From Paenibacillus plantarum (GTDB taxonomy: Bacteria; Bacillota; Bacilli; Paenibacillales; NBRC-103111), in the NCBI RefSeq assembly GCF_013141695.1, contig NZ_WHNY01000009.1:85907-149906 (forward strand): DNA of 64,000 nt, read 5' to 3'. Shown in pieces: positions 46,806-56,175 of this stretch. The notes beneath the pieces are model-generated. The model was not told where the DNA came from and did not search any database. It was given only the letters and a program-made list of their open reading frames with translations. The number at the start of each line of letters is the position of its first letter. The stretch's first letter is position 1. The position numbers and the translations under genes were made by a program.

Positions 46806-48131
46806 ATGTTCATCACCGAAGTTATTGGTAAGATTTGGGAACCTATTTCTAAAGAATATGATGAAATATATCGAAATGTAGTGACACTGTCCGATGATGA
46901 ATTATACAATATTGTTGCAGCGCGTCTTGAAAGTGCAGATAATTTACTACATAGCTCTCGTGAAATAAATATGACAAGGTTGCTTACATCAGCGTGTCCT
47001 CACCAACATTCGAAGGGTACTTTCGCAGGATGTAGTATGTGCGACTATACTTCCCACCATATTGACATGCTACCAATAGTCACCTTGCTTAAGGAGAGAA
47101 GACCAGACCTGTATGCACAAGCAATGAGACTTAGTTTTGAGCATGCTAGAGGGAAGAACCCAAAACCTGCTACAGTAGAATTAATTACAGGACATGATTG
47201 TTTAAATCCTGAAGAAATTCCGGACGAGGCTTTTAATGAGTTATTTAAGGAAAGCTTGTTTAGCAGAAGACCTTACAAGACGATATTTGAAACAAGAATC
47301 AATAGTATTACTCGTGACAGAATCATTAAATGGAAAGAGAAAATGGGGAAAAAGGTGTCAGTAGAAGTTGGAATCGAAGTCATGAATGACTGGGTTCGAA
47401 ACCATTGGATTAATAAAAATTTAAAAGGTGAAAAAATAGTAGAGGCAATTGGTATCATACACGAGACAGGATGTGAGGTGAGCGCCAATGTACTTATCGG
47501 AATTCCTGGCTTAACAGAAGAGATGTCACTGCTATTATTTAAAGAATCCTTTTACCAACTTTGTGAACTTGGTGCAGACCATATTCTTTGCTCACCGTTA
47601 TGTCGTAAAGAAATGACTCTTCAGGGATATTTACACCGCAGGTTGAAAAATAATGAAAGATTGGATTCACTAGGAATTGTAAAAGGTGAGGAGACTGGTA
47701 TACCGTCAATATTTACAGTAGCAGAGTCCATTCGACAAATTTGTAATGAAAGACCTGAATTTATACCACAATTTGTAATGAGTCCATTTAATTTTCCTGT
47801 TTATATCATGCAAATTCGTAAGCTTTACGAGCAAAATGATGAAATGACTAATTGTATTAATATATTTGAAAATGCGATCAAACAATTTTCTGCGGAAAAA
47901 GATGTAATAGCCTATAACGAAAATTTTAAACGTCTGACTAACACTAAAAGCTATGAAGAATATGTTACATTAATAGTTAAACAGCAACAAGTCGGTTCAT
48001 TACGGCAGTTGCTAAATATTCTTGGAGAGGAAATCGCTAAGGATCTATGGCCTGAAGAATGGGAGAGGAAGTTGGCGACTCTCAATCGGGAATTACGGCA
48101 ACTCCCAGAAGAGAACATTCTGTTTGTTTAG
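46806..48131 (+). CDS. Radical SAM protein with CX11CX2C cluster (TIGR01210/RaSEA-like)
   Basis: ATG 46806 is preferred to GTG 46797, which would overlap the AAGGAG site. The iron-sulfur motif is spread out: Cys64 in TSACPHQHSK, then Cys76 and Cys79 in AGCSMCDY, a CX11CX2C pattern. This recalls the archaeosine synthase RaSEA and TIGR01210 families, not classical CX3CX2C enzymes. ETRINSITRDRIIKWKEKMG then VSVEVGIEVMNDWVRNHWIN and ANVLIGIPGLTEE continue the ELP3-like SAM core. The C-terminal 130 residues are helical. It is the second radical SAM enzyme in the cluster and intact. Its substrate is unknown; RaSEA forms a C-C bond to a base, so an unusual coupling is conceivable. Confidence 0.7.
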   Translation: MFITEVIGKIWEPISKEYDEIYRNVVTLSDDELYNIVAARLESADNLLHSSREINMTRLLTSACPHQHSKGTFAGCSMCDYTSHHIDMLPIVTLLKERRPDLYAQAMRLSFEHARGKNPKPATVELITGHDCLNPEEIPDEAFNELFKESLFSRRPYKTIFETRINSITRDRIIKWKEKMGKKVSVEVGIEVMNDWVRNHWINKNLKGEKIVEAIGIIHETGCEVSANVLIGIPGLTEEMSLLLFKESFYQLCELGADHILCSPLCRKEMTLQGYLHRRLKNNERLDSLGIVKGEETGIPSIFTVAESIRQICNERPEFIPQFVMSPFNFPVYIMQIRKLYEQNDEMTNCINIFENAIKQFSAEKDVIAYNENFKRLTNTKSYEEYVTLIVKQQQVGSLRQLLNILGEEIAKDLWPEEWERKLATLNRELRQLPEENILFV

Positions 48132-48296
48132 CCATTTGAATACGCATCAACTCCCGTGCTAAAGTGCAAACAATTCTTCAGAAGAAGAACATATGAATTC
48201 GCGTTGCAAAGTAATCAATGTTGTCCAGATTCGGTTTATTTGCGAAATCGTGCTTAGGTATCGTTTTTCAGTAGGGATAGAGGTGAAAGAACAAAC

Positions 48297-49091
48297 ATGG
48301 ACAAACCCAAAACTATTGGCATTGTTGGGGGAGTTGGCCCACATGCGGGAGTGGACCTTGCTAGAAAGGTACTTGAGCAAACAAGGGCAACTAAAGACCA
48401 AGATCACCTTCCGTTAGTATTGTTCTCCATGCCTGGGAGAGTAACGGACCGAACTGACTTTTTAATAAATGGGAACGGTAAAAATCCTGCATACTCATTG
48501 TACGAGATTATCCGCCAAATGGAGTCAGTTGGTGTAGAGATTGCAGGTATAGCATGTAACACAGCACATGCTCCAATAATTTACGATAAGTTGATGAACA
48601 TGCTAGAACGGGCTGGTAGTAGGGTTAAGTTACTTCATCTTATTAAGGAAGTAGCAACTTTTATTCGTTCATATTATCCACGTATTCAAAAAATAGGGGT
48701 GTTGTCTACATCTGCAACTGTCCAGTCAGGGATATACACGACGGCTTTAATGGAAGTTGGAGTAACCCCTCTAGTTCCTACACCAAATACTAGATGGATG
48801 ATAGACAATTCTATCTACAGTTTAGACAATGGAATTAAAGTTCAGCCATGGAGCCCTTCTGATGATGCGATTCAAGCTCTGCGAATAGGAATAGACGAAT
48901 TAGTGATGCAACAGGCTGAAGGTATTGTCCTGGGGTGCACGGAGTTACCTTTAGCTATATCAAATTTGCAAATAAGAAGTATACCTGTAATTGATTCATC
49001 GCTAGTACTAGCAAGGGCTCTTATTATTGAAGCTGAACCAGATAAGCTCATTGAATATAAACTTCTTACAGCAATTAATCATAGTTTATAA
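48297..49091 (+). CDS. Asp/Glu racemase-family protein
   Basis: The 264-residue protein begins KPKTIGIVGGVGPHAGVDLA and contains both catalytic Cys residues of the family: Cys87 in GIACNTAHAPI and Cys214 in IVLGCTELPLA. These act as the two acid-base thiols in aspartate and glutamate racemases. GAGGTGAAAG lies before the start. In the cluster it may supply a D-amino acid, for instance D-Asp, or act as a decarboxylase or isomerase of the same superfamily. A D-residue would fit the prodrug peptidase downstream, whose relatives cut after D-Asn. Confidence 0.75.
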   Translation: MDKPKTIGIVGGVGPHAGVDLARKVLEQTRATKDQDHLPLVLFSMPGRVTDRTDFLINGNGKNPAYSLYEIIRQMESVGVEIAGIACNTAHAPIIYDKLMNMLERAGSRVKLLHLIKEVATFIRSYYPRIQKIGVLSTSATVQSGIYTTALMEVGVTPLVPTPNTRWMIDNSIYSLDNGIKVQPWSPSDDAIQALRIGIDELVMQQAEGIVLGCTELPLAISNLQIRSIPVIDSSLVLARALIIEAEPDKLIEYKLLTAINHSL

Positions 49092-49303
49092 ATAATAGTC
49101 CCTAACTTAAGTAAGTTTTATACTCTAGAATCTAAATTTCCATTACTCGCTATGAAGATAGGATAGGACTGTATTTCATTCAGCTTATTTTTGGGTAAGT
49201 CTAGAACTGGATTATTACATCTTGGATCAACTAAGATTGACCCAAGTACGATTTAATAAAGTTACGGCATGGATATTAAATCTGCTTTAAGGGGAATCCG
49301 CAA

Positions 49304-50467
49304 ATGAACTCTTTTGAATTGCATAATCCAACTAAAATCTTATTTGGAGCAGGAAAAGTTAAGCAACTTGCAGAGTTAATTGAACCTTATGGAAATCGGA
49401 TTTTATTCGTATATGGCGAGGGAAGTATTAAAAGGACAGGACTTTACGATGAAGTGTTAGTGCAACTAAATGGTATCGAAGCTTCAGTATACGAGTTGTC
49501 TGGTGTTGAACCAAATCCCAAGCTATCAAAGGTTAACGAAGGCATTGAGATTTGTAAGCAGGAAAAAATCGATTTTATACTAGCGGTAGGAGGTGGAAGC
49601 GTTATTGACACAGGAAAGGCAATCGCAGCGGGTGCTCTTTACAATGGAAACGTATGGGATTTTATAGAATATAGGGCAGTTATTCGGGATGCATTACCAG
49701 TTGGAGCTGTTTTAACTTTAGCTGCTACTGGTTCGGAAATGAACAGTGGTGCAGTTATTACGGATTGGGATAGAAAGTTGAAGAGATCTATGGTTAGCAA
49801 GTGGTTATTTCCAAAGTTCTCTATTCTTGACCCAAAGCTCACCTTAACAGTATCACCTGAACAAACTGTGAATGGGATTATAGATATGATGTCCCACGTA
49901 TTCGAACAATACTTCAGTAAAACTACCGATACCCCATTACAGGAACGATTTGCAGAATCGCTCCTTCTTACTATTATTGAAAACGGAGAAAAGGTAATTA
50001 CAGACAGTAAAAATTATGAAGCGCGTGCAAATTTACTTCTTGCTGGGACTTATGCACTAAACGGCACATTATCAACTGGAGTTGTAAGCGATTGGTCATC
50101 TCATAGCATTGAACATGAATTAAGTGCATACTACGATATCGCGCACGGAAAAGGTCTCGCGGTTATTTTTCCAAACTGGATGAAGTATGTTTATCTTGAA
50201 CGGGTGGACCGTTTTGTTCAATATGCGACTAGAGTATGGAATATTGATCCGGTAGGGAAAAGTGACGAACAAATCGCCTTGGAAGGGATTGAGGCGACGA
50301 GAACATACTTTAAGAGAATCGGAGCACCTACAACACTTAGAGAATTAGGTGTCGGAAATGAGAAGTTTGATTTGATGACTGAAGCAGCAGTCAAATTTGG
50401 CCCTATCGGAACATTTAAGAAACTCAATAAGGCGGATATCAGAAGTATATTAGAAAGTTCTTTGTAG
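49304..50467 (+). CDS. Iron-containing (type III) alcohol dehydrogenase
   Basis: The 387-residue enzyme has FELHNPTKILFGAGKVKQLA at the N-terminus, the nucleotide-binding ILAVGGGSVIDTGKAIAAGA, and the metal-binding stretch NGIIDMMSHVFEQYF, with SHSIEHELSAYYDIAHGKGL downstream. This is the butanol-dehydrogenase-like branch, using NAD(P)H to interconvert aldehydes and alcohols. It is preceded by 210 bases of spacer and followed closely by the phosphopantetheinyl transferase gene. It could make or use an aldehyde for the class III aminotransferase at the start of the cluster. Confidence 0.85.
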   Translation: MNSFELHNPTKILFGAGKVKQLAELIEPYGNRILFVYGEGSIKRTGLYDEVLVQLNGIEASVYELSGVEPNPKLSKVNEGIEICKQEKIDFILAVGGGSVIDTGKAIAAGALYNGNVWDFIEYRAVIRDALPVGAVLTLAATGSEMNSGAVITDWDRKLKRSMVSKWLFPKFSILDPKLTLTVSPEQTVNGIIDMMSHVFEQYFSKTTDTPLQERFAESLLLTIIENGEKVITDSKNYEARANLLLAGTYALNGTLSTGVVSDWSSHSIEHELSAYYDIAHGKGLAVIFPNWMKYVYLERVDRFVQYATRVWNIDPVGKSDEQIALEGIEATRTYFKRIGAPTTLRELGVGNEKFDLMTEAAVKFGPIGTFKKLNKADIRSILESSL

Positions 50468-50490
50468 TACTGAATCTTCTGGAGAATAAT

Positions 50491-51186
50491 ATGGTTGAAG
50501 TATATGCAGTGAAATTAAATAGTTTTTGGTGCAAAGAACAATTTAATCATTTACTTACTTTGGTATCAAGTGAAAAGGGATCCCGAATCAAAAGATATTA
50601 TCGACTAGAGGATGCACAAAGAGTATTGGCTGGTGATATCTTAATTAGATATTTATTAAGCCAGAAATTAAATCTATCGAATAAAGATATAAGATTCGGG
50701 GTAAATCCCTATGGGAAACCATTTTTGTTACTAGACAATGAGATGCATTTTAATATATCCCACTCAGGTAATTGGGTTGTTTGTTGTATTGACAATCAAC
50801 CCTTAGGAATTGATGTGGAACAAATACAGCCGATCGATTTAAAATTAGCGGATCGTTTTTTTGCTTTTGAGGAGATTGTCAGTCTAAACCATAAGAAAGA
50901 AAGCGAGAAAATCAATCATTTTTATAACATATGGACTTTAAAGGAAAGTTATATCAAAGCTGTTGGCAAAGGACTTTCCATTCCGTTAAATTCCTTCAGC
51001 ATTAAATTTAACAAAAAGGGATATATAACTGTTACGTCAAAAGTAGATCCTGATGATTACTATTTTAAGCAATATGAATTAGATCGAAATTATAAACTCG
51101 CGGTATGTGCAAAATGCAATGAATTTCAAGACGAGATTCAATTGATTGAGATGCAAAACTTGTATGAGCACTTTATCAAAAAGTGA
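50491..51186 (+). CDS. Sfp-type 4'-phosphopantetheinyl transferase
   Basis: The 231-residue protein has all Sfp motifs: NPYGKPFLLLDNEMHFNISH then SGNWVVCC, the Mg-binding LGIDVEQIQPID, and FYNIWTLKESYIKAVGKGLS. It moves the phosphopantetheine arm from CoA to the carrier domains of this cluster (free carriers at 36557 and 43206, and the NRPS and PKS carriers). Its presence supports a working assembly line. The gene follows the dehydrogenase by 23 bases and is followed directly by a BtrH-like gene. Confidence 0.9.
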   Translation: MVEVYAVKLNSFWCKEQFNHLLTLVSSEKGSRIKRYYRLEDAQRVLAGDILIRYLLSQKLNLSNKDIRFGVNPYGKPFLLLDNEMHFNISHSGNWVVCCIDNQPLGIDVEQIQPIDLKLADRFFAFEEIVSLNHKKESEKINHFYNIWTLKESYIKAVGKGLSIPLNSFSIKFNKKGYITVTSKVDPDDYYFKQYELDRNYKLAVCAKCNEFQDEIQLIEMQNLYEHFIKK

Positions 51187-51236
51187 GAGAAATGGATCAA
51201 AGTTTTTTAGTGATATTAAATAGGGGAGTCTTAGTG

Positions 51237-52262
51237 ATGAATTATACAATCGGATTAAGTACTTCGAATAATCTATATACCTTTGATTATACAAACTGTT
51301 TTGAAAAACCTTTAGGTTTGATACTTAGCAATGAAGAAGAAATGTTTCAAAGCTACTTCTTAACATATTTGAAGATGTTTCAAAGTTATCGTTTTTCATC
51401 ATTGGATTCCCATTCTATATTTTATACTGTGGACTTTAATGATGCTTTGTCTTACATCATAAAAGAAAAACTTGGTTTTGAAGTTGTAATTCAGGATGAG
51501 GAAGTAGAAGATGTCCATCGAGTTATCAAACAACTCTTAAGTGAAGGGCATCCTGTGATGGTGCCTGGGAATCTACATGAACTTAATTATTCAGAACACT
51601 ACCAAACAAATGATTGGAAACACTTGTTCCTTATTAATGGATATAACGAAGTAAAACAGGCTTACTCTGTTATCGATAGTAATCATAAAAAAAATATAAC
51701 AACACTTAGGTATGAGGAATTTACATTTAGTTTCCCTCTTATAGAACAATTGTACTTGTCTGCAAAAGAGAAATTGAATGTTTCTTCGATTTGGAGTATT
51801 TACAGATTAGAAGATAAAGATTACCCGAAAGATCGTGATTTACTACTTGATATCCTTGAGTGGTTTATTGACCGTAGATATAAAGGTACCTACAAGGAAT
51901 TAGAGTACATTGAGCGGATAAATAAACAAATCATTGATGGAATAATAGAAGAAGAACTAGATATAACCAAACAGATAGATTTTATTTTTCTTAGGGCAGT
52001 AAAGTATAAAGACACTTTTTACACCGAGTTTCTGAAATTATTGGATAATAATTTAGTCGATACGGAATCTGTTCAAAAACTACATCAATTAAAGAAGGAT
52101 TTGATAAATAAATGGACAGATATAGCGAATAAAGCCTTGATTCGGCATTATCTCAAAGAAACTGTCACATTAGATGTTGAAATTCAACAAGTACTAAAGC
52201 AAGAAGCAGAGATCTTACGAATCATATGTTTAATTAGGGATGAGGTTCAAACAATAAAGTAA
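51237..52262 (+). CDS. BtrH-like protein D, 341 residues
   Basis: ATG 51237 is preferred because GGGGAG lies ten bases before it and the N-terminus then fits its relatives; an upstream extension reaches the transferase stop. The middle has VMVPGNLHELNYSEHYQTND then WKHLFLINGYNEVK, with His129 six residues before the Gly-Tyr-Asn turn, and YSVIDSNHKKNITTLRYEEF. The N-terminal Cys is absent from the aligned place (FEKPLGLIL). A long helical C-terminal half follows. As part of the operon between the phosphopantetheinyl transferase and the peptidase-exporter, it ties this family to assembly-line biosynthesis. Acyl transfer from a carrier is the best guess, by analogy with BtrH. Confidence 0.6.
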   Translation: MNYTIGLSTSNNLYTFDYTNCFEKPLGLILSNEEEMFQSYFLTYLKMFQSYRFSSLDSHSIFYTVDFNDALSYIIKEKLGFEVVIQDEEVEDVHRVIKQLLSEGHPVMVPGNLHELNYSEHYQTNDWKHLFLINGYNEVKQAYSVIDSNHKKNITTLRYEEFTFSFPLIEQLYLSAKEKLNVSSIWSIYRLEDKDYPKDRDLLLDILEWFIDRRYKGTYKELEYIERINKQIIDGIIEEELDITKQIDFIFLRAVKYKDTFYTEFLKLLDNNLVDTESVQKLHQLKKDLINKWTDIANKALIRHYLKETVTLDVEIQQVLKQEAEILRIICLIRDEVQTIK

Positions 52263-52282
52263 TGAAGAAAGGGGGGACTAAT

Positions 52283-55200
52283 ATGAAATTACTACGAAGT
52301 GTAGTATTGCTATTCGTTATATCTTTAATACTAGTATCTAACCAAGTATCAGCAGAAACAATTTCTTTAGCGGACAACTCATCTAAAATCACTGATAAAG
52401 AATTTTTAAAGATCGATAAAGTGATTGAGAAGTATATGGAAAAAGGTAAGATCCCAGGACTATCTGTCGTTGTCGTACAAGGTGACCGAGAAATATTTAC
52501 TGAAAGTTATGGTTATGCAGACGTCAATTCAAAGAGATCTGTCACTTTAGATACATTATTTGAACTAGGGTCTAATTCGAAGGCATTTACTGGGATGGCC
52601 ATATTAAAACTGGCGGAAGAAGGAAGTATTGATTTAAACGCACCCGTGCAAAAGTACCTGCCATGGCTTGAGATGAAATATTCTGGTGAATATGGTAGCC
52701 AATATGTTGATGATTATGTTGACGTTACCATTAGTCAATTTCTTTATCATACAAGTGGAATTCCTTTTAAAACAATAGGTCAGATCCCTGAATCAAGTCG
52801 TGAGGATGCTCTTGAACAAACCGTGAAAACATTAATCAACCAAGAGCTTGATTTTTATCCAGGAACTAAATTTCAATATGCAACGTTAAATTATGATGTT
52901 CTGGGACAAGTAATAAGTGAAGTAACTAAGATGTCTTATGAAGAATATATCATGAAACAGATCATAGAACCTCTAGGCTTACACCATACTCAAGTAGATC
53001 CTCGAAATCAAGAGGAATTGGATAATCTGGCTACAGGATATAAGTACAATTATTTCCAAGCAAGAGAGTATGATGCTCCGGAATATCGAGGAAACTTACC
53101 TGCTGGGTATATTTTGACAAATGCAATAGATTTAGCAAAGTGGATGAAACTTCAACTTGGAATTAAATCTGAAAATGTCAGCGAATCTTATAAAAAACTG
53201 TTTGAACTGTCTCATTTACCTGATCGAAGTGTGGCTCCGATGCCTGATGGCTCCTCGTATGCAGCAGGTTGGACTATTGTACAAAGTGGAGATGGCGAAT
53301 GGAGACATAGCGGAGAGAATCCTAATTTTTCTTCATATATAACATTGAGACCTGGTGAACAATTGGGAGTTGGAGTGCTCGCTAATATTAGTTCCTCATT
53401 TACGTATGCGATTGGTCAAGATGTAATGAACATATTGGCAGGAAGGAAACAAATAAAAAACGTTTCAGACTCTGCTCAGTACTACGACAAAGTTGCAGTT
53501 TTAGCATTAATAGTTTCTATAACTATGATTCTATCTATAGTATCTTTGCTAGTTGTTTGTGCTCACCAAATCGTTAAGAAACAGAGGCGGCGAGTTAAAA
53601 CTATTAAGCGGATCTGTTTTGAATCGTTCTATATATTAATATTTTTATCAGGTTTGGGTTATTGTCTTTATGAACTCCCCAACCTTATGTTTTTTGATCT
53701 ACCATGGAGCTTTGTGAAAGTATGGGCCCCTAGCAGTATAATGCCTGCTGTTATTGCAGTGTTTATAGCCATTTTCGGATTTTGTCTACTGTTCATGATG
53801 ACTGGCATATATCCAAAGGAAAATGAAAAATCACTTTTTTTAGTCTCTGTATTAAGTATAGTGAGTGGCCTTGGCAACGCTCTACTAATTATTATTATTA
53901 ATGAGACATTCGCTAGAGATATTGAAAAGTTTCAATACGCATTAATGTTGTTTTTCTTAATGGGGCTTATCCTTTATGTAGTTGGACAACGATTAGTACG
54001 TGTACGGTTGCTGAAAATTACGAATCAGATTGTTTATGAAAAACGAATAACACTAATTAAAGAAATTCAAGAAGCTCCGTACGAAAAAATCCAACGCCTA
54101 GAAGATGGAAAGATTCATGCAGGACTAAATAATGATACAGAAACTATGAGTGTTGTTGCGAATTTAATAGTGACCGCTTTCACTAGTGTTGTCACTTTAA
54201 TAGTTTGCTTTATCTACATCGGTCTTATTAATTTCTACGGTTTCTTATTGTCATTTGGAATTATAGTTTTAGCTGCACTATGTTATTTTATGGTTGGAAA
54301 ATATGCCAATCACATCTATGAACACACGCGTGATATTCAGAATGCTTTTTTTCGATACATTAATGATCTGATCGGTGGATTTAAGGTGCTAAAGATCAAT
54401 CAAAAGAAGCAAGATGAGTTTGGATCGGATATGGTTAAAAAGTGTGAAGAATATCGTGATCAGAAGGTAAAAGCGGCATTGGCTTTTGCGAACGTATTTG
54501 TTGCAGGGGAACTACTCTTTACAGTCGTAATTGGAATCGTTGTTTTTGTTTTCCCAGTAGTATTTAAAGACATGGAGTCGCTACAACTTCGTAATTATAT
54601 CTTTATCTTTCTATATATGACGGGTCCAGTGAATAGTGTTTTGAGTATCATACCTGAGCTCATCCGTACTAATGTAAGTTATAAACGGATTAATTCTTTA
54701 ATTCAGGAGCTTAGTAATCACGAGAAAACGTCAGCTGAGGTTGTAAAGTCTGAGTCATCGATTCATTTAAAATTAGAGAACGTATCATATTCATACGCTA
54801 ACGAATCCGGAAATCAATTTAAAGTTGGACCTATAAAATGTGAATTCAGATCGGGTGAAGTTACCTTTATTACAGGGGGAAATGGAAGCGGAAAAACAAC
54901 CTTGGGTCATATCCTTACTGGCCTGTATCACCCAATTAGCGGTAATGTTTATCTAAATGATATAAAGATTACTCCTGAACAACTAAGTCAAAATTATTCA
55001 GCTGTATTTAATGATTATTACTTATTTACTAAATTATACGGAATCCAGTATGAAGAAAAAGCGAATGAGATTGAGAAGTATTTAAAGATCCTTCGTATCG
55101 AAGATAAGGTTTCTATTAATGATGGATTCTTCTCAACAACGCAGCTTTCGACAGGTCAAAGGAAGAGATTGGCACTGTTGCTTACTTACCTCGAGGATAG

Positions 55201-55393
55201 GGATATATATTTCTTTGATGAGTGGGCTGCGGATCAAGAACCCGTTTTCCGTGAGTTTTTCTATAACGACTTGTTACAGGATCTCAGAGAGAAAGGAAAA
55301 TGTATCATCGTTATCACCCATGATGATCGTTATTTCGATAAAGCTGATAAAATAATGGAAATGGAGTTAGGGCAGATTAAACGAGCTTCTTGA
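52283..55393 (+). CDS. ClbP/ZmaM-like serine peptidase fused to an ABC exporter
   Basis: ATG 52283 follows GGGGGG. A signal peptide (KLLRSVVLLFVISLILVSNQ) leads into a beta-lactamase-fold serine peptidase with Ser97-x-x-Lys100 (ELGSNSKAF), Tyr199 in FQYATLNYDVL and His342 in WRHSGENP. Three membrane segments near 400-540 are followed by an exporter membrane domain (about 540-800) and an ATPase with Walker A GGNGSGKTT (865-873), signature LSTGQRKR (955-962) and Walker B YFFDEWAADQ (Asp979). This is the ZmaM plan. ClbP, XcnG and ZmaM remove an N-acyl-D-Asn cap outside the membrane, activating colibactin, xenocoumacin and zwittermicin. The fusion therefore predicts an exported prodrug that is matured during export. 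Confidence 0.85.
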   Translation: MKLLRSVVLLFVISLILVSNQVSAETISLADNSSKITDKEFLKIDKVIEKYMEKGKIPGLSVVVVQGDREIFTESYGYADVNSKRSVTLDTLFELGSNSKAFTGMAILKLAEEGSIDLNAPVQKYLPWLEMKYSGEYGSQYVDDYVDVTISQFLYHTSGIPFKTIGQIPESSREDALEQTVKTLINQELDFYPGTKFQYATLNYDVLGQVISEVTKMSYEEYIMKQIIEPLGLHHTQVDPRNQEELDNLATGYKYNYFQAREYDAPEYRGNLPAGYILTNAIDLAKWMKLQLGIKSENVSESYKKLFELSHLPDRSVAPMPDGSSYAAGWTIVQSGDGEWRHSGENPNFSSYITLRPGEQLGVGVLANISSSFTYAIGQDVMNILAGRKQIKNVSDSAQYYDKVAVLALIVSITMILSIVSLLVVCAHQIVKKQRRRVKTIKRICFESFYILIFLSGLGYCLYELPNLMFFDLPWSFVKVWAPSSIMPAVIAVFIAIFGFCLLFMMTGIYPKENEKSLFLVSVLSIVSGLGNALLIIIINETFARDIEKFQYALMLFFLMGLILYVVGQRLVRVRLLKITNQIVYEKRITLIKEIQEAPYEKIQRLEDGKIHAGLNNDTETMSVVANLIVTAFTSVVTLIVCFIYIGLINFYGFLLSFGIIVLAALCYFMVGKYANHIYEHTRDIQNAFFRYINDLIGGFKVLKINQKKQDEFGSDMVKKCEEYRDQKVKAALAFANVFVAGELLFTVVIGIVVFVFPVVFKDMESLQLRNYIFIFLYMTGPVNSVLSIIPELIRTNVSYKRINSLIQELSNHEKTSAEVVKSESSIHLKLENVSYSYANESGNQFKVGPIKCEFRSGEVTFITGGNGSGKTTLGHILTGLYHPISGNVYLNDIKITPEQLSQNYSAVFNDYYLFTKLYGIQYEEKANEIEKYLKILRIEDKVSINDGFFSTTQLSTGQRKRLALLLTYLEDRDIYFFDEWAADQEPVFREFFYNDLLQDLREKGKCIIVITHDDRYFDKADKIMEMELGQIKRAS

Positions 55394-55443
55394 TAATAGG
55401 TTTAATGACTAAAAAGCACTTTTGTTCAAGGGAGCGTATTGTT

Positions 55444-56175
55444 TTGAAAAGAAAAAGATTATTCTGTATTCCATATGCTGGTGGGCTTGCAGGTTATTAT
55501 TTAAGATTTAATCGCTTATTAGATTCATCCTGGGTCGTTTGCCCAATTGAACTTGCTGGTAGAGGATCAAGAACGAATGATGCCTTTTATTCCAGTATGG
55601 ATGATGCTGTTGAAGATGTATACCGTCAAATAACTGACCAAATTAATGATGAACCTTATTTTATTTTTGGTCATAGTATGGGTGCGCTCATCGCTTATGA
55701 AGTTTGTCTGAAATTAGTAAAGAGTACAAAGAAAATGCCAGTACATGTTTTCTTTTCCGCGAAAAACCCGCCTTACATCAGTGAAACTACGCAGTATAGC
55801 AAAATGTCGAATCAAGAATTACTGAATGAGTTGAAAAAATGGGGAGGGACTCCTTCCCATTTTTTTGACGATCCAAAATTGTTTGAACACTTTTTGCCGA
55901 TAATCAGAAGTGATTTAACAATGATCGACAAGGGTCAATTAAAGGATGAAATTATTTATATAGATATTACTGTGATGTGGGGAAAGGAGGACAAAGATAG
56001 GAGGATGATGCAAGGTTGGGAGAACATGACTTTTAAAACATGTCGGTTTGTAGAATTTGAAGGCGGTCACTTTTATATCAATGATAAATTAAAAGAAGTT
56101 TCTGAAATTATTAACGATACGGCTGAGTTAATTAATCGAAACTCCGATACTTGGGAGGTCCAATATCATGAATAA
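55444..56175 (+). CDS. Type II thioesterase
   Basis: The start is TTG 55444, with AGGGAGCG upstream; 243 residues. It opens RLFCIPYAGGLAGYYLRFNR, has the nucleophile Ser78 in FIFGHSMGALIAYE, and His209 in EFEGGHFYI, with Asp in IDITVMWGKEDKD. These are the marks of external thioesterases, which free stalled carriers from wrong acyl groups. It overlaps the condensation-domain gene by eight bases. It does not release the final product by itself. Confidence 0.85.
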   Translation: MKRKRLFCIPYAGGLAGYYLRFNRLLDSSWVVCPIELAGRGSRTNDAFYSSMDDAVEDVYRQITDQINDEPYFIFGHSMGALIAYEVCLKLVKSTKKMPVHVFFSAKNPPYISETTQYSKMSNQELLNELKKWGGTPSHFFDDPKLFEHFLPIIRSDLTMIDKGQLKDEIIYIDITVMWGKEDKDRRMMQGWENMTFKTCRFVEFEGGHFYINDKLKEVSEIINDTAELINRNSDTWEVQYHE

